Below, in pieces: positions 42,569 through 50,988 of a DNA stretch of 64,000 bases. A program made the translations under genes and the position numbers. The stretch spans positions 1 to 64,000 of the forward strand of contig NZ_DLHA01000041.1 of assembly GCF_002482975.1 (NCBI RefSeq), read 5' to 3'. Position 1 is the first letter of the stretch. Each line of letters starts with the position of its first letter. The notes under the pieces were generated by a model. It saw only the letters and a program-made list of their open reading frames with translations. It was not told where the DNA came from and did not search any database. This DNA comes from Flavobacterium sp. UBA7680 (lineage in GTDB: Bacteria; Bacteroidota; Bacteroidia; Flavobacteriales; Flavobacteriaceae).

Positions 42569-43903
42569 TTAAGCTTCCGCTAATTTATTTACAAACTCCA
42601 AACGAACACTTCCATCTTCATCAATTTTTGTCAAATTGATTTCGTGCAAAGTATTAATCAATTCAGGATTCCATGGCGTTTTTACTTTTACGTAGTTTTC
42701 AGTAAAACCGTGAATGTAACCTTCTTTATTTTCGCTTTCGAATAAAACTGTTCTGTTTGTTCCTATTTGACTTTCGTAGAAAGCACGACGTTTTTTAACA
42801 GATAATCCGCGCAACATTTTGCTTCGTTTTGCTCTTACATTTGCAGGAACAACTCCCGGCATATCTGCAGCTTCTGTATTGTCTCTTTCAGAATACGTGA
42901 AAACGTGCAGATAAGAAATATCCATTTCGTTTAAGAAATGATAGGTTTCTAAGAAATGTTCGTCTGTTTCTCCAGGAAAACCAACAATTACATCGACACC
43001 AATACAAGCGTGCGACATAACTTCACGAATTTTATTTACACGATCTGTATAGACTTCACGCAAATAACGACGTTTCATTAATTTTAAAATATCGTTGCTT
43101 CCTGATTGCAGCGGAATATGGAAATGCGGTACAAAAGTTCGGCTTTTTGAAACGAAATCTATGGTTTCATTTTTCAATAAATTCGGTTCAATAGATGAAA
43201 TACGAAGACGTTCGATTCCTTCAACTTCATCTAAAGCTTTCACCAAATCAAGAAAAGTATGTTCGTGTTTTTTATTTCCGAATTCGCCTTTTCCGTAATC
43301 TCCAATATTAACTCCGGTTAAAACAATTTCACGGATATTTTGAGCCGAAATTTCTTTGGCATTTTTTAAGACATTTTCTAAAGCGTCACTCCTTGAAATC
43401 CCGCGCGCTAAAGGGATTGTACAATATGTACATTTATAATCGCAGCCGTCCTGAACTTTCAAAAAGGCACGTGTACGATCGCCAATGGAGTAACTTCCCA
43501 CATAAAAATCAGCTTCGGCAATTTCGCAGGAATGAACTTCACCCATATCGTTTTTGCTCAAATCATGAATATAATCTGTGATTTTAAATTTTTCTGTAGC
43601 TCCCAAAACTAAATCAACGCCATCAACAGCTGCTAATTCTTCTGGTTTTAATTGTGCATAACATCCAACTGCTGCGACAAAAGCTTTATCATTAAGTTTC
43701 ATTGCCTTTTTTACAACCTGCTTAAACTGCTTATCTGCATTTTCTGTTACAGAACAGGTATTGATAACATATATATCTGCAATTTCTTCAAAATCGACAC
43801 GATCAAAACCTTCATCATTAAAGTTTCTGGCAATCGTAGAGGTTTCTGAGAAATTCAATTTGCAGCCAAGCGTATAAAAAGCAACTTTTTTTCTATTTTC
43901 CAT
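42569..43903 (-). CDS. mtaB: tRNA t6A37 methylthiotransferase (MtaB)
   Basis: A 444-residue radical-SAM enzyme that adds a methylthio group to t6A37 of tRNA. UPF0004 domain (VAFYTLGCKLNFSETSTIA, INTCSVTENAD, VGCYAQL, each with a Cys of the auxiliary cluster), radical-SAM motif DGCDYKCTYCTIP, and C-terminal TRAM domain (NRTVLFESENKEGYIHGFTENYV). The CKLNFSE version and lack of an LDR/VxLLGQN block separate it from MiaB and RimO. Single gene; upstream gap of ~500 bases is shared with the secreted protein gene. Confidence 0.9.
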   Translation of the reverse strand: MENRKKVAFYTLGCKLNFSETSTIARNFNDEGFDRVDFEEIADIYVINTCSVTENADKQFKQVVKKAMKLNDKAFVAAVGCYAQLKPEELAAVDGVDLVLGATEKFKITDYIHDLSKNDMGEVHSCEIAEADFYVGSYSIGDRTRAFLKVQDGCDYKCTYCTIPLARGISRSDALENVLKNAKEISAQNIREIVLTGVNIGDYGKGEFGNKKHEHTFLDLVKALDEVEGIERLRISSIEPNLLKNETIDFVSKSRTFVPHFHIPLQSGSNDILKLMKRRYLREVYTDRVNKIREVMSHACIGVDVIVGFPGETDEHFLETYHFLNEMDISYLHVFTYSERDNTEAADMPGVVPANVRAKRSKMLRGLSVKKRRAFYESQIGTNRTVLFESENKEGYIHGFTENYVKVKTPWNPELINTLHEINLTKIDEDGSVRLEFVNKLAEA

Positions 43904-44139
43904 AGGAATGCACTACATTTATAGTAGTAAGATATTATATTTACATCTCTATTAAAGAGTTTGCAAATTTACATACAATATTCTTGAAAATAAAATCAAT
44001 AATATACTATATATCAATATTTTGCAGAAAGCATGAATTTTAAAACGCATTAAAAAACCAAATAATAAATCATTTATTTCTTAAATTTTGTATTTTAGGA
44101 GATGCTAAATTTTAATTCAATAGGAATTAAATGACAAAA

Positions 44140-44170
44140 TTATCGATTAAGTGCAAATTTTATCGATTAA
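44140..44170 (+). promoter_or_regulatory. Two direct TTATCGATTAA sites, 20 bp apart
   Basis: TTATCGATTAA occurs at 44140-44150 and 44160-44170, exactly two helix turns apart, 40 bases before a TAACTTTG -7 element (44211-44218). A pair of activator half-sites is a plausible reading. Confidence 0.45.
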
Positions 44171-44210
44171 ATACATTTTTTTGTCTTTTAAATTAAAATT
44201 TTCTTACATT

Positions 44211-44218
44211 TAACTTTG
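44211..44218 (+). promoter_or_regulatory. -7 element before the secreted-protein gene
   Basis: TAACTTTG fits TAnnTTTG. It leaves a leader of about 180 bases before the ATG at 44403; the remainder of the ~500-base gap (43904-44402) is AT-rich and unassigned. Confidence 0.45.
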
Positions 44219-44402
44219 TTTAGAAAATTTCAGTTTTATATTGAGTTTTTATAGATTTTAAACTTTAATATTAATATAATAACAATTCATATAAAACAAT
44301 TTTGTTTTTCAATCGTTATGTTGTTGTTTTGTTATTAAAAAACGAATGGGAACGCCGAAAACCATAAAGAGTAGGCAAAAATTAAAAATTAAAAACTCCA
44401 CT

Positions 44403-44927
44403 ATGAAAGCATTTTTACCCACGATCTGCTTGATGTTCTTGACCATTTTTAGTTCGCAAGCGCAAACTAATGCCCCAGCTGCAAATGCAAACCCATTTCC
44501 ATCTATTAGTACTTTAACAAATTGGGCGAGTTTAAACTCTCAATCACAATTTGATATTGCAATTCGTGCGGTTGGATTTAAATTTGAAGTAAAGGAGCCA
44601 AGTACAGAATCTACAGCTTACACTTATATTCGTAAAGTAACTGTAAATGAAGTAAACTATACAGATAGAATTGTTTACAGAATTACTAATAATAATTCAG
44701 CAAGTATTATCTCTTTAGTTACTGCTTCTACAGATTTAGTAAGTTTATATACTCCACAATTAGCAACATTCAAAAACAACAATTGTAAAACTGAAATGTC
44801 AAAAGACAAAAACACAACTTGCAGCTGTTACGAAAGTGCCGTTTATGCAATTGATCTTTGCGACGAGCGTGTAAAACTTACAATGGGTGACGGAAATAAA
44901 TATTTTGTTTCTGTAGCTAAAAAATAA
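44403..44927 (+). CDS. Hypothetical secreted Cys-containing protein
   Basis: A 174-residue protein with signal peptide (MKAFLPTICLMFLTIFSSQAQ). Mature part is Asn/Thr-rich at the start; four Cys in the C-terminal half (NNNCKTEM, TTCSCYES, AIDLCDER) could make two disulfides. I do not recognise the family. ATG 44403 is used because it starts the signal peptide; a longer in-frame ATG at 44346 would put 19 charged residues in front. A long leader with repeated upstream sites suggests tight regulation. Confidence 0.6.
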   Translation: MKAFLPTICLMFLTIFSSQAQTNAPAANANPFPSISTLTNWASLNSQSQFDIAIRAVGFKFEVKEPSTESTAYTYIRKVTVNEVNYTDRIVYRITNNNSASIISLVTASTDLVSLYTPQLATFKNNNCKTEMSKDKNTTCSCYESAVYAIDLCDERVKLTMGDGNKYFVSVAKK

Positions 44928-45012
44928 TTGCAAGAAATTACGTTTTCCAAATCTTTGCAGACTTTTATAGTTTTCAAAGATTTGGAGGAACGATTTCTTA
45001 AAACACAATTCC

Positions 45013-45540
45013 TTATAAGTTTGGACTTTTGAGTTCGTACCAAACTTCTATTTCTCCTTCATATTCGAAAGAATTTACAAAATGGAAACCTAGTTTTTCT
45101 AAAATCTTTCTGGAATTTTCATTTCCCGCATCCGCGAAAGCGTAAAGTTTTTCTACTTTCATTTCGTTAAAAGCATAATCAATAAAAGCTTTTCCAGCTT
45201 CAGATGCATATCCTTTTCCCCAATGTTTTTCGATAAAACGATATCCTAACTCGTAAAAGTTTTTATGCTTATTGATTTCGTCCGTAATATATTTTATTCC
45301 CGACCAGCCAATAAATTCATTGGTTTCTTTTAAAACCACAGCCCAACGGCCTGTTCCAAAATCTTTGTATTGTTTTTGAACAAATTTGATATAATCAATA
45401 CTTTCTTCAATATGTTTTACGGGATTATTCCCTAAAAACAAATGCACATTCGGATTCGAATCCAATTCGAACATTCCTTCAGCATCAGAAAATTCTAATT
45501 CCCGTAATATCAAACGTTCTGTTTCGATTGGATTTTTCAT
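45013..45540 (-). CDS. GNAT-family N-acetyltransferase (RimJ/L-like)
   Basis: A 175-residue acyltransferase: ETERLILRELEFSDAEGMFEL at the N-terminus, then WAVVLKETNEFIGWSGIKY, YRFIEKHWGKGYASEAGKAF (acetyl-CoA pyrophosphate loop Q/RxxGxG/A-like) and NENSRKILEKLGF. The RimJ/RimL group acetylates N-termini or small amines; the substrate is unknown. Ends nine bases from the next minus-strand gene. Confidence 0.85.
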   Translation of the reverse strand: MKNPIETERLILRELEFSDAEGMFELDSNPNVHLFLGNNPVKHIEESIDYIKFVQKQYKDFGTGRWAVVLKETNEFIGWSGIKYITDEINKHKNFYELGYRFIEKHWGKGYASEAGKAFIDYAFNEMKVEKLYAFADAGNENSRKILEKLGFHFVNSFEYEGEIEVWYELKSPNL

Positions 45541-45548
45541 CTCAAAAA

Positions 45549-46352
45549 TTAATTTAAAATATATTTCTGTACGACTTCGGCAACGCCGTCATTGTTATTT
45601 GAAGATACAATTAAATTTGCTTTATCGCGCAATTCTGGCGTTACATTATCAACCCAAACACCTAAACCGGCATATTCGATCATCGTTAAGTCATTTCCCG
45701 CGTTTCCAACAGCGATAATTTCACTTTGATGAATTCCAAGTCTATCTGCTAATTGTTTTAAACTTGTCGCTTTATCAATTCCGTTTTGTGCTGCTTCAAG
45801 GAAAAAAGGTTTAGACATTGAAACGCTCAAATGTGGCATTGCAACTAATAAATCTTTTTCGACTTCTTTTAAATAAGCAGGATTTTCAAGTAAAATACAT
45901 TTTACAGCAGGTCTGTCAACATAATCTTTAAAACTCGAAACTTTACGGTGCGCCATTCCGGTAATATCTTTTTCGATTTCGATATATTCAGAATCGGTTT
46001 CGCTTATAATTTCGTCATCTAAATACGTAATGATGTGCGTTTTCATTTTTACACTATAATCGTATAAAGCGTGGATTTGTTCTACAGTAAGTTTCTGCTC
46101 AAATAAAACAAGATCATCTTTCACCTGGCTGATAATAGCTCCGTTAAAAGAAATCATATAAGAATCATTTAAATCTAATTCCAGCTCTTTAGCATAAGCA
46201 ATCATTGCCGATGTTGGCCTTCCCGAAGCCAAAACAACATAAACACCTTTTGCCTGTGCTTCTAATAAAACTTTTTTATTTAAATCAGAAATTTTGTGGT
46301 CGTCTGTCAACAAGGTATCATCCATGTCGAGAACTAACATTTTATATTGCAT
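45549..46352 (-). CDS. Cof-type HAD-IIB hydrolase
   Basis: A 267-residue HAD phosphatase with type IIB cap: motif I DMDDTLLTDDHK, motif II SGRP, motif III around DKATSLKQL, motif IV AVGNAGNDLTMIEYAG. Family members (YidA, YbiV-like) dephosphorylate sugar phosphates and similar metabolites. Cytoplasmic. Its neighbour GNAT gene is close and may be co-transcribed. Confidence 0.9.
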   Translation of the reverse strand: MQYKMLVLDMDDTLLTDDHKISDLNKKVLLEAQAKGVYVVLASGRPTSAMIAYAKELELDLNDSYMISFNGAIISQVKDDLVLFEQKLTVEQIHALYDYSVKMKTHIITYLDDEIISETDSEYIEIEKDITGMAHRKVSSFKDYVDRPAVKCILLENPAYLKEVEKDLLVAMPHLSVSMSKPFFLEAAQNGIDKATSLKQLADRLGIHQSEIIAVGNAGNDLTMIEYAGLGVWVDNVTPELRDKANLIVSSNNNDGVAEVVQKYILN

Positions 46353-46364
46353 GTTTTTTTAGTT

Positions 46365-46408
46365 TGCAGTTTTCAGTCTCAGTTTTCAGTTCTTACTGAG
46401 ACTGAAAA
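46365..46408. repeat. Inverted repeat 'GTTTTCAGTCTCAGT' / 'ACTGAGACTGAAAAC'
   Basis: Near-perfect arms between the HAD gene and the DUF2007 gene; same family as 1081 and 47485. Confidence 0.75.
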
Positions 46409-46412
46409 CTTC

Positions 46413-46631
46413 TTAAATACTCATTCTAAACTCTTCAATAACCGGATTTGCTTTTGCAAAATCTGTTTCCTGAATGAAAACCTCAACGGCCAAATCTGTA
46501 CCGCCAAAACCTCCTAAACGAGCTGATTGAATATTATCTTTTTTTACAGTTTCTACACCGGCTTCTTCTAATCTTTCCTGCAAAGCAATTGCTAATACTT
46601 CACTTCCCGAAAACACCTTCATTAATCCCAT
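46413..46631 (-). CDS. DUF2007-type small protein
   Basis: A 72-residue protein (or 69 from MKVFSG at 46622) with the DUF2007 layout: MKVFSGSEVLAIALQERLEEAGVE, then VEVFIQETDFAKANPVIEEF. Proteins of this type are suspected signalling or PII-like small domains; function unknown. Close to the next minus-strand gene (26 bases), so likely co-transcribed with it. Confidence 0.8.
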   Translation of the reverse strand: MGLMKVFSGSEVLAIALQERLEEAGVETVKKDNIQSARLGGFGGTDLAVEVFIQETDFAKANPVIEEFRMSI

Positions 46632-46657
46632 GACATTTTATTTTATTAATTATTAAT

Positions 46658-47473
46658 CTATTCTAGTATTGTTTTTAATTGATTTTGAAAATCTTTATTT
46701 TCATTTATTCCAATATGTTCCTGATTTTTTAATGGATAAAAAACAGCATTTGATTTCAAAAGCTGTTTTAACCGAACTGAATTCTCAAAAGGAATTAATT
46801 GGTCTGCCGTTCCATGAAAAATATAAATTGGAGCTTTTATCTGCGGAAGATATACATTGGTTTCTAAACTAAACTTTTTCATAAAGTCCGGAAACATTGG
46901 CACTCGTTTACTTGACAATTCTAAAAAATTATAATACGGCGCCTGCAACAGTAAAGCTTTTGGTTTATTTTCGAAAGCTAATTTAGCCGCAAATCCAGAA
47001 CCTATCGAATATCCGGCAATTATGATTTTATTTTCGGGATATCTTTTCGTCATTGACTGATACACAATTGAAATATCTTTTGACAATTGTTCTTCATTTT
47101 CGATTTCACCTTCGCTTTTCCCGAAACTTCTATAATCTAAAATAAAGATATCGTATCCTAATGAAGTATAAATTTTTGCAATTTTACCCCAAGTTTCAAG
47201 TGTTCCGGCATTTCCATGAAGATAAAAAACGAGTCCTTTAGAATTCTCGGTCTTAAATAATAATCCGTTAAGAATAGTTCCGTCAAAGGATTTGATATTT
47301 ATCTCTTCGAATTTTTGCTGATAATCAAACTTATAATCCTTTGGTAATCTTGAACTATGAAAAACCAATTCAACCTGATTGAAATAAACATACGAAATTA
47401 TCAAAACATAAATAATCAGAAAAAAGCACAAAAGTACGATTGATAAGAATTTGAGTGTTTTGAATATTTCCAT
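46658..47473 (-). CDS. Alpha/beta hydrolase, membrane-anchored (BEM46-like)
   Basis: A 271-residue protein with N-terminal membrane helix (about 9-31), oxyanion HGNAGT (near 86), nucleophile elbow GYSIGSG and C-terminal IFHGTADQLIPFE...QEHIGINE (Asp and His). This matches the serine hydrolase family including yeast BEM46; the substrate is unknown. The hydrolase domain would face the periplasm or cytoplasm depending on helix orientation; not decided. Confidence 0.82.
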   Translation of the reverse strand: MEIFKTLKFLSIVLLCFFLIIYVLIISYVYFNQVELVFHSSRLPKDYKFDYQQKFEEINIKSFDGTILNGLLFKTENSKGLVFYLHGNAGTLETWGKIAKIYTSLGYDIFILDYRSFGKSEGEIENEEQLSKDISIVYQSMTKRYPENKIIIAGYSIGSGFAAKLAFENKPKALLLQAPYYNFLELSSKRVPMFPDFMKKFSLETNVYLPQIKAPIYIFHGTADQLIPFENSVRLKQLLKSNAVFYPLKNQEHIGINENKDFQNQLKTILE

Positions 47474-47484
47474 ATTTATTAGTT

Positions 47485-47561
47485 AGTTTTCAGTCTCAGT
47501 CGCAGTTTTCAGTGAAGCTTGTAAACTGTGACTGAAAACTTCGACTGAGACTGAAAATTAC
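47485..47561. repeat. Inverted repeat 'TTTTCAGTCTCAGTCGCAGTT' type
   Basis: Iterated CAGTCTCAGT / ACTGAGACTG units between the hydrolase gene and the half-DEAD gene. Confidence 0.7.
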
Positions 47562-47567
47562 GACTTT

Positions 47568-48230
47568 TTACTCTTCCTCGATATCGTCTTCTTCTTCATC
47601 CAATTCCTCCTCGCTTTCTTCATCCATATCAAATAAATAAGGCTCCAGTAACATTTTATCTGCCAAAATTTCGATACGTTCTGTCAAAGTTTCAGCAAAA
47701 ATTAAACGCTGCGTTTTGGCAATACTGTTAGAAATACGCATGATTTTAGTTTCATGGCGCAATTTCAAAATAGGATCTGCATCATCAAGGATAAACATTT
47801 TCAAACGGTTTACATTATAACCCGCCGTCGAAAACATATCGCTCAATTTGTTTGGTGTTCCAATTAAAACATCAATTCCCGTAGAAACGTAATTTTTGTC
47901 ATAATCCATATCGCCTTTGTCATGAACACCATACACTTCGAGATTCGTATATTTTCCGTATTTCTCAAAAAGCTCTTCCATTTCAAGCACTTTTGCTTTG
48001 TCTTCAACAATAATCAAAGCGCGTGGCGATTCTTCCGTTTTACCAGCCAATTGCTGAATCACATTCAAAACAATTGTGGTTGTTTTTCCGCTTTTCTCCG
48101 GAGAAATAACAATACAATCCGCACCACTTTTTATGGTCGAAAAAGTTTCCAGCTGCAAAACATTTGCTTCTGTTAAACCGTTTTCAATTAAAGCGTCTTG
48201 TAATTTCTCGTTTATTTTTTTTAGTTTCAT
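47568..48230 (-). CDS. Single-RecA-domain DEAD-box-like protein with acidic tail
   Basis: A 220-residue protein with the N-terminal RecA domain of a DEAD-box RNA helicase only. Walker A SPEKSGKTTT (43-52), motif Ib GTPNKL, motif II ILDDADP (DDAD instead of DEAD, 149-152), motif III-like AET. The helicase C-terminal RecA domain is missing; the last ~20 residues are almost all Asp/Glu. It may still bind ATP or RNA but should not unwind alone; could be a regulator of a full helicase. Seen in sequence; role inferred. Confidence 0.75.
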   Translation of the reverse strand: MKLKKINEKLQDALIENGLTEANVLQLETFSTIKSGADCIVISPEKSGKTTTIVLNVIQQLAGKTEESPRALIIVEDKAKVLEMEELFEKYGKYTNLEVYGVHDKGDMDYDKNYVSTGIDVLIGTPNKLSDMFSTAGYNVNRLKMFILDDADPILKLRHETKIMRISNSIAKTQRLIFAETLTERIEILADKMLLEPYLFDMDEESEEELDEEEDDIEEE

Positions 48231-48238
48231 TTTTTTTA

Positions 48239-48318
48239 TGCTTTAAGCTGTAAGCCTTAGGCTTTAAGCTAAATATATATTTTTAAAAGCTTAAAGCCTA
48301 AAGCTTAAAGCCTACAGC
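48239..48318. repeat. Inverted repeat 'GCTTTAAGCTGTAAGCCTTA'
   Basis: GCTTTAAGCTGTAAGCCTTAGGCTTTAAGC repeats its complement at 48290-48318. Lies between the half-DEAD and NtrC-like genes. Confidence 0.7.
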
Positions 48319-48330
48319 GCGAAGCACCAT

Positions 48331-49494
48331 CTATTTGCTTGCGAACATTTTTACGTCGCCTTCAGAGATTTCATTTCCTCCTAAAATGATTAATCTTTCG
48401 ACAACATTTCGAAGTTCACGAATATTTCCTGTCCAATCGTATTCTTGTAATAATTGTATGGCTTGCGCCGAAAACACCTTAACCACATTTCCTTGCTCTG
48501 ATGCAATTTTCTCTGCAAAATGCCTTATCAAAGCCGGAATATCGTCACGTCTTTCATTCAATGGCGGAACTTTAATTAAAATTACAGCCAAACGATGGTA
48601 TAAATCTTCACGGAAACGGCCTTCAGCAATTTCTGTTTTTAAATCTTTATTTGTTGCGGCAACCACACGAACATCAACTTTAATGTCTTTTTCGGCACCA
48701 ACTCTGGTAATCATACTTTCCTGAAGCGCACGTAAAACTTTGGCTTGCGCCGAAAGACTCATATCTCCAATTTCATCTAAGAAAATAGTTCCTTTATCAG
48801 CCGCTTCAAACTTTCCGGCACGATCCTTAACTGCCGATGTAAAAGCACCTTTTACGTGTCCGAATAATTCACTTTCGATCAATTCACTCGGAATAGCCGC
48901 GCAGTTTACTTCAATTAAAGGAAAATTAGCACGTTCGCTTTTTTCATGTAATTGATGTGCTACTAATTCTTTTCCGGTTCCGTTTGGCCCCGTAATTAAA
49001 ACCCTGGCTTCGGTTTGAGCAACTTTATCAATCATAACTTTAATATGATTAATAGATTCGCTGTCGCCAATCATTTCGTAATTTTTGCTGACTTTTTTCT
49101 TTAAGATTTTATTCTCAACAACTAATTGTTTTTTGTCTAAAGCATTACGAACGGTATTCAATAATCGGTTTAAATCTGGTGGTTTTGAGATATAATCAAA
49201 AGCGCCTAAACGCATGGTATGAATCGCGGTTTCCATATCGCCATGACCTGAAATCATAACCATCGGAATTTCCGGTTTTATTTTTTTTACTTCTTCTAAA
49301 ACCTCAACACCGTCCAATTTTGGCATTTTGATATCGCACAAAACCAAATCGTAATCGTTGTTTTTTATTTTTTCAAGACCCGCGGCTCCATCTTCAGCTT
49401 CATCAACCTGATAGGTATCATTTTCTTCTGATAATATTTTTACCAAAACTCTTCTAATCGCTGCTTCGTCTTCGATAATTAGTATTTTACTCAT
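48331..49494 (-). CDS. NtrC-like response regulator without HTH
   Basis: A 387-residue sigma-54 activator-type protein. Receiver domain (1-120; phosphoacceptor Asp in LVLCDIKMPKLDG), AAA+ domain with Walker A ITGPNGTGKE, GAFTSA loop (ESELFGHVKGAFTSA), Walker B LDEIGD, R-finger region ATNKDLK and AEGRFREDLYHRL. The C-terminus stops at ELRNVVERLIILGG...KMFASK, where a Fis-type HTH would normally follow; so DNA binding seems absent, which may mean an enhancer-independent activator. No sensor kinase beside it. Confidence 0.88.
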   Translation of the reverse strand: MSKILIIEDEAAIRRVLVKILSEENDTYQVDEAEDGAAGLEKIKNNDYDLVLCDIKMPKLDGVEVLEEVKKIKPEIPMVMISGHGDMETAIHTMRLGAFDYISKPPDLNRLLNTVRNALDKKQLVVENKILKKKVSKNYEMIGDSESINHIKVMIDKVAQTEARVLITGPNGTGKELVAHQLHEKSERANFPLIEVNCAAIPSELIESELFGHVKGAFTSAVKDRAGKFEAADKGTIFLDEIGDMSLSAQAKVLRALQESMITRVGAEKDIKVDVRVVAATNKDLKTEIAEGRFREDLYHRLAVILIKVPPLNERRDDIPALIRHFAEKIASEQGNVVKVFSAQAIQLLQEYDWTGNIRELRNVVERLIILGGNEISEGDVKMFASK

Positions 49495-49499
49495 TCTTT

Positions 49500-49590
49500 T
49501 TTAAGATACTAAGATGCTAAGATACTAAGGTTCTGAGTTTTTTTAGCTAAAATCTTAGCGTCTCAGAAACTTAGAAACTTAGAATCTCTA
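49500..49590. repeat. 'AAGATACTAAGATGC' / 'CTTAGAAACTTAGAAACTTAG' repeat
   Basis: Same iterated theme as 19388-19585, between the NtrC-like gene and the ABC permease gene. Confidence 0.55.
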
Positions 49591-49592
49591 AG

Positions 49593-50909
49593 TTAATATT
49601 TTAGCCATTTATACAATTCCTTCCACGTTGGTTTTTTGCCGTACATTAAAATACCTACTCGGTAAATTTTTGCGGCGAACCAAACGACAAGGAAAAAGGT
49701 AGCAAACAATAATGATACCGAAATTGCAATTTGCCACCACGGCACGCCAAACGGAATACGCATTAGCATAACTATTGGCGACGTAAGCGGAATCATTGAA
49801 AATACAACTGCAACAGTTCCATGCGGGTCGTTTACAACCGTAAAAAATCCGATGTAGACGCTTAGAATTAACGGCATTAATATTGGCAGTAAAAATTGCT
49901 GAGAATCGGTTTGATTATCAACTGCTGCTCCAATTGCGGCATAAAACGAACTGTATAGAAAATAACCTCCAATAAAATAAATTACAAACCCAATTATGAT
50001 ACTTGCAATTGGCAGGTTCCATAATTCGGTAATATACATTTGTGCTGTTCCTGAAAATTCATGTTGTGCGGATTGCATTAATTCCGGCGAAATTCTGGCT
50101 GTTGGTCCAACGTTTACTCCAAAAAATGTTGATGCCGCAAACATTAATCCCAAACCAATAATCGCCCAAATCATAAATTGTAAAATTCCTGCTAGAGAAG
50201 TTCCAACGATTTTACCAATCATTAATTGAAATGGTTTTACAGATGAAATAATGATTTCGATAATACGGTTTGTCTTTTCTTCGATTACACTTCGCATTAC
50301 CATATTTCCGTAAATGATAATGAACATCATAATCAAATAACCGAATGCACCGCCTATTGCAATTTTTATTTCATTTAAACCTTTTAAACTTTCTTCTCCC
50401 GAAGCTTTAACCAAATGAATATTAACCTCTGATTGTGCTTTTTGAATTGCCAGAGTATCTAGTTTGGCTTCTTCGAGATTTAGTTTGGTGATTTTTGTTC
50501 CGATGATTTTCTGCGTGCTTTCTATAAAAGAAATACTCGGACTATTATTTGAAATAAATTCAATTTTACTTTCTAAATCTTTTGTTTTATTTGTTTTTGG
50601 AATGACAATTAATCCGCTGAAATTTTCTTTTGTAATACTGTCTTTTAAAGCTTTTACATCAATTTCAGATAAATTCAGATATTTGAATTCGGCACCTTTT
50701 TTATTTTCTTTTAAAAAGTCGGCAGCAAAAAGTCCAGTTTCATCATGAATAGCAATACGTTTTGTTTCGGCTTTCATTGTGCTCAAATAACCGATAAAAA
50801 CGGCTATCACAACAAATAAAAGCGGACTCAAAAAAGTCATGACAACAAAAGATTTATTGCGGACTTTGGCAATAAATTCTCTTTTTATAATCAACGAAAT
50901 GATGCTCAT
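49593..50909 (-). CDS. ABC-2 transporter permease (NatB-like)
   Basis: A 438-residue membrane protein: N-terminal helix, large extracytoplasmic domain (about 45-180), then about five helices, the ABC-2 (NatB/YhaP) type. It pairs with the ATP-binding protein encoded just upstream (50989). Such pairs export Na+ or peptides; the substrate cannot be told here. Ends close to the NtrC-like gene. Confidence 0.85.
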   Translation of the reverse strand: MSIISLIIKREFIAKVRNKSFVVMTFLSPLLFVVIAVFIGYLSTMKAETKRIAIHDETGLFAADFLKENKKGAEFKYLNLSEIDVKALKDSITKENFSGLIVIPKTNKTKDLESKIEFISNNSPSISFIESTQKIIGTKITKLNLEEAKLDTLAIQKAQSEVNIHLVKASGEESLKGLNEIKIAIGGAFGYLIMMFIIIYGNMVMRSVIEEKTNRIIEIIISSVKPFQLMIGKIVGTSLAGILQFMIWAIIGLGLMFAASTFFGVNVGPTARISPELMQSAQHEFSGTAQMYITELWNLPIASIIIGFVIYFIGGYFLYSSFYAAIGAAVDNQTDSQQFLLPILMPLILSVYIGFFTVVNDPHGTVAVVFSMIPLTSPIVMLMRIPFGVPWWQIAISVSLLFATFFLVVWFAAKIYRVGILMYGKKPTWKELYKWLKY

Positions 50910-50914
50910 AAATA

Positions 50915-50985
50915 TTTTAAATTTTCAAATTCCAAATTCCAATTTTGAACACTCTTAAATTGGAATTTGGAATTTCTTTTTTGGA
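50915..50985. repeat. 'CAAATTCCAAATTCCAA' / 'TTGGAATTTGGAATT' inverted repeat
   Basis: Between the two ABC genes; same family as 41765. Confidence 0.6.
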
Positions 50986-50988
50986 ATT

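Noticed and set aside
48335..48955. Two plus-strand frames (129 and 71 codons) opposite the NtrC-like gene
   Set aside because: Shadows of conserved AAA+ motifs on the minus strand.
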